Positions 1 to 5,082 of a stretch of DNA of 7,796 nucleotides are shown here, one piece after another. Positions within the stretch are counted from its first letter, which is position 1; each line of letters begins with the position of its first letter. The translations under genes were made by a program, and so were the position numbers. The notes beneath the pieces were generated by a model. The model was given only the letters and a program-made list of their open reading frames with translations, ran no database searches and was not told the DNA's origin. Origin of the DNA: Nitriliruptoraceae bacterium (GTDB lineage Bacteria > Actinomycetota > Nitriliruptoria > Nitriliruptorales > Nitriliruptoraceae). The stretch lies in NCBI GenBank assembly GCA_007120565.1, contig SKNK01000211.1, positions 1 through 7,796 of the forward strand, in the 5' to 3' direction.

Positions 1-108
1 GCGACGCCGCCGGTCATCCACGACCCGGCCGGTCCCGACGAGATCCTGCCCCCTGACCTGAGCTTCGGTTGCCCACCGGAGCTGTACCTCGGCAGCTTGC
101 CAGCCTGA
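1..108 (+). CDS. C-terminal end of an unrecognised protein (partial, 5' end outside window)
   Basis: The first reading frame is open from the window edge to a TGA at 106-108, giving 35 residues that end in CPPELYLGSLPA. Thirty of the 35 third codon positions are G or C, matching the real genes of the window, and the composition is ordinary rather than the Arg/Pro/Cys-rich output of shadow frames. This suggests the tail of a real gene entering from the left. The visible part is acidic and proline-rich (PAGPDEILPPDL), with one Cys and no recognisable domain, so no function is assigned. The gene converges on the lipoprotein gene, with a 116-bp gap between the two stop codons. The call rests on codon bias and openness over a short stretch, so it is tentative. 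Confidence 0.45.
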   Translation, partial: ATPPVIHDPAGPDEILPPDLSFGCPPELYLGSLPA

Positions 109-224
109 TCGCGAGGGCCGCGACCTGAACGCCGCCGCACCCAGGACCGTCTCTGGGCGATGACACCCCCCCGGCTACACGCAAGGAAGCTGAAGGTGGA
201 GCGCATCGAAGGTGGGGTCGTGGT

Positions 225-1295
225 TCAGCCGCGATCTGGCGGCGGCTGATGCCCCGTGTCGTCCGGTTGTTCCGGGTTGTTCGCTTGGCCCGGAACCTGT
301 GGCGGAGCCCATGAGCCCGGCGGTGGCTGCTGCTTACCGGTCTGCTCGGGTCCTCCAGGCGGCGATGTGGGCTGTTGCGGAGTCTGCTGCGGAGCGGGCT
401 GGTCCCACCCGCCGGGCTGCTCCGCAGCCTGCGACTGGTCAGCGGGTGGTGTCGATGGCTGGGCCTGCTGGTCCCAGTTGCCGGGTTGCGGGTGCGGCTG
501 CTGCGGCGATCCACCCCAGGCCGCTCCCCCTGCCGGAGGGGTCTGCATGGCATCGACCTCACCCGCCATCGGGCCGGTCATCGGGCCGGCGGCAGCCGGA
601 GCGGCCTCGCCGCCGCTTCGACGGACCACCAGGAACACCACGACCCCGATGATGACCAGGGCGAGCAACCCGCCCATGATCAGCAGCACCATGCCGAGGC
701 CGAAACCGGCCCCGGACCCGGCCGACCCACCGGCGCCAAGGTCGACGACCATCCGCAGGTCCTGGGGACCGAAGGGATCCCAGGTCACGGTCTGGCTGTC
801 GGCCTCTTCTCCCCCGGTGAGCGACTCTCGCTGGCCATCGTGGCGGATCACCATGGACCCGCTCATGAAGTCCATCCCGAAGTCCATCTCACCGTCCATG
901 CTGGCGTCCTCGGCCCGCAGGAAAAGCTCGTAGACGTCGTCGCCCTGCTCGGTGAACGAGCCGGAGAAGCTGTCGCGAACGAGCGCGTCGAGACCTGCCG
1001 CGTCGTCAGCGGCGAGGGTGACGCTCACCCGTTGGGCGTCTGGATCGGAGTCGTCGGTCGAGGAGTCGATGACCCTGACCCCGGGGATGTCACCGCCGGT
1101 GTCCGCCTCGACCTCCTCGAGGAACGCTGACGGAGGCCCGAGCATCTCGGACGCGGCCTGGTCGTAGACGATGTCGGTCTGCATCTCGCTGCTGCCATCG
1201 GCGTTCAGCAACAGGTCGTAGTCGATGTTGATCTCACAGGCGGTCAGTAGCAGTGCGAGAACGGCAACGAGGCCGATGGTGATCCGACGAGTCAT
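225..1295 (-). CDS. LppM-like lipoprotein with C-terminal transmembrane helix and Pro/Gln-rich cytoplasmic tail
   Basis: The frame stays open upstream to 1412, but the ATG at 1295 is the natural start: it gives MTRR followed by a hydrophobic stretch and a lipobox LLTAC, with the lipidated Cys at residue 20. The product is 356 aa. Residues 21-190 form an acidic extracytoplasmic domain beginning EINIDYDLLLNADGSSEM, which resembles the LppM/DUF3153 domain of actinobacterial lipoproteins. Residues 198-225 are a strong transmembrane helix followed by RR, so the protein should be anchored at both ends of its exported domain. Residues 226-356 are a low-complexity, presumably cytoplasmic tail rich in Pro, Gln and Gly, with three PGxW motifs (271, 294 and 326). 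Known LppM of Mycobacterium tuberculosis has the same lipoprotein-plus-C-terminal-helix plan and affects phagosome trafficking; a role here cannot be inferred from that. A kinase gene lies 135 bp upstream on the same strand, probably in a separate unit given the inverted repeat between them. Confidence 0.7.
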   Translation of the reverse strand: MTRRITIGLVAVLALLLTACEINIDYDLLLNADGSSEMQTDIVYDQAASEMLGPPSAFLEEVEADTGGDIPGVRVIDSSTDDSDPDAQRVSVTLAADDAAGLDALVRDSFSGSFTEQGDDVYELFLRAEDASMDGEMDFGMDFMSGSMVIRHDGQRESLTGGEEADSQTVTWDPFGPQDLRMVVDLGAGGSAGSGAGFGLGMVLLIMGGLLALVIIGVVVFLVVRRSGGEAAPAAAGPMTGPMAGEVDAMQTPPAGGAAWGGSPQQPHPQPGNWDQQAQPSTPPADQSQAAEQPGGWDQPAPQQTPQQPTSPPGGPEQTGKQQPPPGSWAPPQVPGQANNPEQPDDTGHQPPPDRG

Positions 1296-1339
1296 AGCTG
1301 CCCCGAGGTCTGATGGAAGTCCGACAACCGTAGCCCGTC

Positions 1340-1369
1340 CGACGCGCGTAGTAGCGGAACCGCGCGTCG
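1340..1369 (-). terminator. Inverted repeat between kinase and lipoprotein genes, candidate terminator
   Basis: Two perfect 9-bp arms, CGACGCGCG (1340-1348) and CGCGCGTCG (1361-1369), flank a 12-nt loop. The repeat starts 62 bp after the kinase stop codon on the minus strand and lies 45 bp before the lipoprotein start. There is no T-tract, so this would be a tract-less stem of the kind proposed for high-GC actinobacteria. A protein-binding site for the lipoprotein promoter is an equally open reading. Confidence 0.35.
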
Positions 1370-1430
1370 AGGAGCGGCCATCGAGCAGCGCGTCACCGCC
1401 CATGTCTGGCACGCGCCCTGCACCCCAGCG

Positions 1431-1847
1431 TCAGCGTGCGCCTACTCCCCCGGCGAGCCGCACCGTGAAGCCCGAGCTGCCGACGAACTCGACCACCTCG
1501 GCGCAGTGTTGCTGCGCCAGCCACCGGCCCCGTCCCGAGGTGGCGTCGGGGGGCGGGGCGGTCGGGAGGACGCCGAGATAGCGGTCACCGACCCCAGGAC
1601 CGGCGTCGGTGACCTCGACGACCATCCGATCGGGCAGCGGCTGGATCACGACGCGGACCGGGGGCGCTCCGTGCTGATGGGCGTTGGCCACCACCTCGCT
1701 GACCGCGAGGATCAACCCTTCCGCGACACTCGGGGCCAAGCCCACGCTCTCGCTGACATCGGCTACGGCACGACGAGCAACCGCGGGCGAGGGGCCGTCG
1801 AGTTCGACCGCAGATCGGGGTCGATCCTCGGATCGCGCAACGGTCAC
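1431..1847 (-). CDS. RsbW/SpoIIAB-type histidine-kinase-like ATPase (putative anti-sigma factor kinase)
   Basis: A single GHKL ATPase fold (HATPase_c_2 type) of 138 aa. Visible motifs are the N box AVSEVVANAHQHG (Glu51, Asn55), the G1 box DAGPGVG (81-87) and a G2-like SGRGRWLAQQ (104-113). There is no receiver, sensor or dimerisation domain. In the family, such proteins bind a sigma factor and phosphorylate a STAS antagonist on Ser/Thr; actinomycetes have many orphan copies. The frame can be extended to a GTG at 1937, but I prefer the GTG at 1847. It has AGGGG five bases upstream, gives the usual family length, and the 30 extra codons show weak third-position G/C bias and no domain. No sigma factor or STAS protein is visible nearby, so the partner is unknown. 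The gene is divergent from the M55 peptidase. Confidence 0.75.
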   Translation of the reverse strand: MTVARSEDRPRSAVELDGPSPAVARRAVADVSESVGLAPSVAEGLILAVSEVVANAHQHGAPPVRVVIQPLPDRMVVEVTDAGPGVGDRYLGVLPTAPPPDATSGRGRWLAQQHCAEVVEFVGSSGFTVRLAGGVGAR

Positions 1848-1908
1848 CGTGGCCCCTGACGTCGATGGGTGTGGCGAGCCTGCCCAACCGAAGCCCCGCA
1901 CACAACCT

Positions 1909-1948
1909 CGTTCGACGGTTACGGTGAGCCGCTCCACCCCGTCGAACG
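1909..1948. repeat. 10-bp inverted repeat in the kinase/peptidase divergent region
   Basis: CGTTCGACGG (1909-1918) and CCGTCGAACG (1939-1948) are perfect inverted copies separated by 20 bp. The right arm ends inside the ribosome binding site of the peptidase gene (GGAG at 1948-1951). The repeat could be a two-half-site operator for the divergent promoters, or an mRNA stem that hides the ribosome binding site. No regulator gene is adjacent. Confidence 0.45.
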
Positions 1949-1957
1949 GAGTTGGCC

Positions 1958-2779
1958 GTGGACGTGTTCATCTCGATCGACATGGAAGGCGTCGCGGGCG
2001 TCGCCACCCGCGAACAGTGCCGGCGAGGCGCCGACGACTATCCGATGGGCCGACGGCTGATGACCGCAGAGGCCAACGCCGCGATCGAGGGCTCCATCGA
2101 AGGCGGCGCACGCCACGTGGTCCTCCGTGACGCACACGGCGACATGGCCAACCTGCTTCCCGATGAACTCGACCGCCGCGCCGAGCTCATCCACGGCTCA
2201 CCGAGTGCGCTGTCGATGATGGAGGGCATCGACAGCCGCCCCTTCGGTGTGGCGCTGTTCGTCGGCTACCACGCCGGCACGGGCGTCGAGGCTGGCGTGC
2301 TCGCACATACCTACTCGGGGGCGAGCTTCGCCGATGTCCGCCTCAACGATCGTTCGATGACCGAGACCGAACTCAACGCGTTGCTCGCTGGCCAGCACGG
2401 GGTGCCCGTCGGGCTGGTCACCGGCGACGACAAGATCTGCGCGATGGCACAGCGACGCCTGCCCGGTGTCCGCGTCGCCGAGGTGAAGCGTGGACATGGC
2501 TTCAACGTGGCCGCCTCGCAGCACCCGGAGGCGGCGTGCGACCTGATCCGCCGCGAAGCCGTCTCGGCCGTCGAGGACGCCCAGGGGCTGACCCCGACGA
2601 CCGAGGACGGCCCCTTCCACCTCGAGGTCGATCTCACCACACTCAGACGAGCCGAGGTCTGCGCGATGCCGCCAGGGGTGGAGCGAGACGGCATCGCCGT
2701 TCGTGTCACGACCGAGAACTACCTCGATGCCTTCCGGTGGCTGCGCACGTTCCTCCACCTCGCTGCCGGAGCCGGGTGA
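1958..2779 (+). CDS. M55-family D-aminopeptidase (DppA-like zinc peptidase)
   Basis: A 273-aa cytoplasmic zinc aminopeptidase of MEROPS family M55, whose characterised member is Bacillus subtilis DppA, active on peptides with N-terminal D-Ala or Gly. All recalled DppA zinc ligands are present: Asp8 and Glu10 in SIDMEG, His60 in DAHG, His105 in GYHAGTG and Glu136 in NDRSMTE. The proposed catalytic His is His117 in VLAHTYSG. Length is practically that of DppA (about 274 aa). A TTG at 1952 is the longest possible start, but GGAG (1948-1951) would abut it. The GTG at 1958 has an ideal 6-nt spacing and makes the first residues number exactly as in DppA, so I chose it. No peptide transporter genes flank it, unlike the B. 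subtilis dpp operon, so the gene appears to stand alone. Its likely role is salvage or detoxification of D-amino-acid peptides, for example from peptidoglycan; the substrate is inferred from the family. Confidence 0.9.
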   Translation: MDVFISIDMEGVAGVATREQCRRGADDYPMGRRLMTAEANAAIEGSIEGGARHVVLRDAHGDMANLLPDELDRRAELIHGSPSALSMMEGIDSRPFGVALFVGYHAGTGVEAGVLAHTYSGASFADVRLNDRSMTETELNALLAGQHGVPVGLVTGDDKICAMAQRRLPGVRVAEVKRGHGFNVAASQHPEAACDLIRREAVSAVEDAQGLTPTTEDGPFHLEVDLTTLRRAEVCAMPPGVERDGIAVRVTTENYLDAFRWLRTFLHLAAGAG

Positions 2780-2789
2780 TGCCGGCATC
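2778..2789. repeat. Perfect 12-bp palindrome at the peptidase stop codon
   Basis: GATGCCGGCATC is a perfect 12-bp palindrome overlapping the TGA of the M55 gene and lying about 13 bp upstream of the candidate -35 element of ndh. There is no loop, so it makes a poor RNA hairpin; if functional it would be a DNA site. Chance occurrence in GC-rich DNA is quite possible. Confidence 0.3.
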
Positions 2790-2801
2790 GAGCGCTGGAG
2801 G

Positions 2802-2830
2802 TTGACCTCGGGCCAGCTTCGTGAAACTCT
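2802..2830 (+). promoter_or_regulatory. Candidate ndh promoter overlapping the Rex site
   Basis: TTGACC (2802-2807, five of six to the -35 consensus) is followed after 17 bp by AACTCT (2825-2830), a weak match to the actinobacterial TAnnnT -10. The implied start of transcription is near 2837, leaving a leader of about 44 nt. The proposed -10 lies inside the Rex operator, the expected geometry for repression. The -10 match is poor, so its exact position is uncertain. Confidence 0.35.
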
Positions 2831-2836
2831 TCACAA
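2819..2836. promoter_or_regulatory. Rex (redox-sensing repressor) operator upstream of ndh
   Basis: TCGTGAAACTCTTCACAA matches the Rex consensus TTGTGAA-N4-TTCACAA at 13 of 14 fixed positions (C for T at the second base), with the correct 4-bp centre. Rex binds such sites when NAD+ is high and releases them when NADH rises. In Streptomyces coelicolor it controls ndh, cyd and nuo genes. The site lies in the 101-bp gap before ndh, 45 bp upstream of its start codon, so motif and target agree. The rex gene itself is not in the window. Confidence 0.8.
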
Positions 2837-2880
2837 ACTGCCACCGACACCCACCGCAGCGCCCACGAACGAGATAGCCC

Positions 2881-4239
2881 ATGCGCAACTCCAGGTACGA
2901 CGTCTTGCCGAAGAGCGGGCAACCGGCGCTCCCCCACGTGGTCGTCGTCGGTGGCGGCTTCGGTGGGCTGACCCTGGTCCGACAGCTCGCACGGGAACGT
3001 CGGCGCGGCAACCTGCTGGCACGCATCACGCTGGTCGACCGACACAACCATCACACGTTCCAACCGCTGCTCTACCAGGTGGCTTCGGCGGGACTGCAGC
3101 CACAGGATGTGGGGATCTCGCTGCGGGCGATCCTCCGTCGCCACCGGATCGAGAACCGGCTCGGCGAGGTCGTCGGGATCGACACCGAAGCTCGCCAGGT
3201 GCACCTCTCCGACGAGACCACGCTCGACTACGACCACCTGGTTGTGGCCGCAGGGGCGATCACCGAGGACTTCGGGATCCCTGGCGTGGCGGAGCACGCG
3301 TTCGGTCTGAAGTCGCTGCCCGAAGCCACCACGCTCCGCAACGAGATACTCCGACGGTTCGAGGAGGTCAGCGCCCAACCCCACCGTGCGGCCGACGGAT
3401 CGCTGACGTTCGTGATCGCCGGCGGTGGACCGACCGGGGTGGAGTTGGCCGGCGCCCTGGCCGAACTGGTCGACCTGGTCGTGCGCCGGGACCATCCCAC
3501 CCTTGACATCGGACAGGTCAAGATCCTGCTGGTCGAACCGCGCAACCGGCTCCTCGGGGGTTTCTCGTCGGTATCTGGTGACGCCGCCGTGAGCGGCCTC
3601 TGTCGGCGCGGCGTCGACGTCCGGCTGGGCGTCGGGATCGCCCAGGCCGACACCGACCACGTCGAACTCACCAACGGCGAGGTGGTGGCGACGCGCACGC
3701 TGGTGTGGGCGGCGGGGGTGAGCGCCTCCCCGCTGGCCGAGACCCTCGGTGTCGAGCTCGGTCGTTCACGCCGCGTCCCGGTGGACCAGCACCTCCGTGT
3801 CCAGGGCCTCGAGGCCGTGTTCGCCATCGGCGACCTGGCGGCCGGCATCGACAACGGTGGTCAGCCGCTCCCCCAGGTGGCTCCGGTAGCGATACAGCAG
3901 GCCAAGCACGTCGCCCGCGTCCTCACCGACCAGCAGGCGGGTCGCGCCACCCGTCCCTTCCGGTACCGCGACAAGGGCTCGATGGCCACCATCGGCCGTG
4001 CTGCTGCGGTTACCGAACTGCCCGGACGGATCCGCCTCCGCGGCCTCACCGCCTGGCTGGCCTGGCTCTTGCTGCACCTCCTGATGCTGGTGGGGTTCCG
4101 CAACCGGGTAGCCGTGCTCGGCAGTTGGATCTGGAACTACGCGACCTACGACCACTCGGCACGCCTGATCCTCGACCAGCGCGAGGCTGCGACCGCCGAG
4201 ACCCGTCGCGGACCTGTTCCCCGCAGCTGGGCGTCCTGA
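2881..4239 (+). CDS. ndh: Type II NADH:quinone oxidoreductase (NDH-2)
   Basis: A 452-aa flavoprotein that passes electrons from NADH to the quinone pool without pumping protons, attached to the inner face of the membrane. The first Rossmann fold begins VVVGGGFGGL (FAD, 21-30). The second has VIAGGGPTGVELAG (NAD, 178-191) with acidic Glu219 at the end of its second strand (LLVEP), which favours NADH over NADPH. FAIGDLA (314-320) contains the second FAD-contacting Asp318. PQVAPVAIQQA (331-341) is the quinone-site helix motif. The C-terminus carries the amphipathic membrane anchor of NDH-2 (about 390-430, WLAWLLLHLLMLVGFRNR followed by SWIWNY). The start is the first ATG of the frame; the upstream GAG is a weak ribosome binding site. 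It is a single gene, and the Rex site upstream implies induction when NADH accumulates. Annotation as an NDH-2 is secure; some relatives are labelled FAD-dependent oxidoreductase. Confidence 0.93.
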   Translation: MRNSRYDVLPKSGQPALPHVVVVGGGFGGLTLVRQLARERRRGNLLARITLVDRHNHHTFQPLLYQVASAGLQPQDVGISLRAILRRHRIENRLGEVVGIDTEARQVHLSDETTLDYDHLVVAAGAITEDFGIPGVAEHAFGLKSLPEATTLRNEILRRFEEVSAQPHRAADGSLTFVIAGGGPTGVELAGALAELVDLVVRRDHPTLDIGQVKILLVEPRNRLLGGFSSVSGDAAVSGLCRRGVDVRLGVGIAQADTDHVELTNGEVVATRTLVWAAGVSASPLAETLGVELGRSRRVPVDQHLRVQGLEAVFAIGDLAAGIDNGGQPLPQVAPVAIQQAKHVARVLTDQQAGRATRPFRYRDKGSMATIGRAAAVTELPGRIRLRGLTAWLAWLLLHLLMLVGFRNRVAVLGSWIWNYATYDHSARLILDQREAATAETRRGPVPRSWAS

Positions 4240-4263
4240 CGCCTCGAGCGCCTGGGTACGGAT

Positions 4264-4289
4264 CCCCACCGCAGCCGTCGTCGCGGGGG
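4264..4289. terminator. Candidate bidirectional hairpin between convergent ndh and receiver genes
   Basis: The 67-bp gap between the convergent stop codons can form CCC-A-CCGC (4265-4272) against GCGGGGG (4283-4289), a 7-bp stem with one bulged A and a 10-nt loop. A second, tighter inverted repeat, GGCGTC-CT-GACGCC (4230-4243), spans the ndh stop codon. Neither has a T-tract. One or both may end transcription from both sides. Confidence 0.35.
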
Positions 4290-4306
4290 TCAGGGTCGCG
4301 CCGCGC

Positions 4307-4807
4307 TCAGCTTGACTCGCTCATGGTGAGCCGCCGCTCGACCGCCGAACGGGTGCACACGTCCTCTCCCGCCAGGGCCCGCCGGAAGAGCGCGTAGTCC
4401 TCACTGATCACCTCCGGAAGCACCTGAGTGACGAGGTGCTTCTCGTAGTAGGTGAAGGCGCCAGCCCGCAGCGCTTCCGCCTCTTCGGTACCCGGGTCCA
4501 GGGCCGAGTAGATCGCAACCATCGCCGTCGGGCAGGTCCGCAACACATCGCCCAACAGCTCCGTACCCCGGAGGCCACCGAGCTGTTGATCGAGCAGGAT
4601 CACATCGGGCTCGTGGCTGCAAGCTTCGGCCACCTGCTCTGGCGACCCGTCGGCCTCAGCCACGACGAAAGCGATACCCGAGCCGTCGAGCTTGGCGCGC
4701 ACCAACGCTCGGGTCGGCGCGAAGTCGTCGACAACGGCGACGCGCAGCCTCCCCGCCCCGGCAGGGGACCTGCTTCGACGCTCGTCTGATGGGAGGGACT
4801 GGCTCAT
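4307..4807 (-). CDS. Standalone receiver-domain protein (single-domain response regulator)
   Basis: A 166-aa protein with one CheY-like receiver domain at about residues 21-145. The acidic pair is Asp27-Asp28 (VAVVDD), the phosphoacceptor Asp73 lies in DVILLDQQLGG, the switch Ser101 follows AMVAIY, and the conserved Lys123 lies in YYEKHL. The first 20 residues look disordered, and the last 20 or so carry no helix-turn-helix or enzymatic output domain. It therefore probably acts by protein contact or in a phosphorelay. The frame extends upstream to 5068, but the ATG at 4807 has AAGGTG five bases upstream and begins the conserved part; the extension has no domain and contains the promoter. No histidine kinase is adjacent, so it is an orphan here. 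The gene lies downstream of the hydrolase on the same strand, but is separated by a hairpin and has its own promoter. Confidence 0.85.
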   Translation of the reverse strand: MSQSLPSDERRSRSPAGAGRLRVAVVDDFAPTRALVRAKLDGSGIAFVVAEADGSPEQVAEACSHEPDVILLDQQLGGLRGTELLGDVLRTCPTAMVAIYSALDPGTEEAEALRAGAFTYYEKHLVTQVLPEVISEDYALFRRALAGEDVCTRSAVERRLTMSESS

Positions 4808-4885
4808 GGGCGCACCTTGATTGCTGCGCCGCCAATGGTCGACGGCGCCTCGTGGACGAAGGGCCGCCGTCTTGACCCATGAACC

Positions 4886-4914
4886 AAAGTACATAGTCCT
4901 TGTGGGTGAGGCAA
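4886..4914 (-). promoter_or_regulatory. Candidate promoter of the receiver gene
   Basis: On the minus strand TTGCCT (4909-4914) is followed after exactly 17 bp by TACTTT (4886-4891), an actinobacterial TAnnnT -10. Transcription would start near 4879, giving a leader of about 72 nt. The local A/T enrichment (4880-4916) stands out from the surrounding GC-rich DNA and supports the call. Confidence 0.5.
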
Positions 4915-5025
4915 ACACGGGCGCCCTGCCGGCCTTCCACACACGCTCGTCGTGACCTGCGCAGCCTTCCCAAGGCGAACCGGCGAGGAGGGTCTCGCGA
5001 CACGCCGGTGGCGACTCCCGACGGG

Positions 5026-5070
5026 TGGTGGCCGGGACAGAAGGCGCGAAGCCTGCTGCCCCGACCACCA
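5026..5070 (-). terminator. Strong hairpin just after the hydrolase gene
   Basis: On the minus strand, TGGTGGTCGGG (from 5070 down to 5060) pairs with CCCGGCCACCA (5036 down to 5026) over 11 bp with a single G-U. The loop folds again into a smaller stem capped by TTCGC. The structure begins 12 nt after the hydrolase stop codon. No T-tract follows, as often in high-GC actinobacteria. Position and stability make an intrinsic-type terminator or 3'-end-stabilising stem the best reading. Confidence 0.6.
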
Positions 5071-5082
5071 GCTGCGGTCCCG

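Noticed and set aside
140..157. Hairpin CCCAG / CTGGG between the left partial gene and the lipoprotein gene
   Set aside because: Only 5 bp with an 8-nt loop and no T-tract; too weak to call a terminator in GC-rich DNA.
14..562. 182-codon minus-strand open frame at the left end
   Set aside because: Arg/Ser/Pro-rich shadow overlapping the lipoprotein gene in another frame, with no domain.
1848..1937. Longer version of the kinase starting at GTG 1937
   Set aside because: The added 30 codons have poor third-position G/C bias, no domain and no ribosome binding site, and would nearly touch the divergent peptidase start.
4808..5068. N-terminal extension of the receiver protein, or a small upstream gene
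   Set aside because: It contains the predicted promoter and the hydrolase terminator, and its translation has no domain; the ATG at 4807 has the good ribosome binding site.
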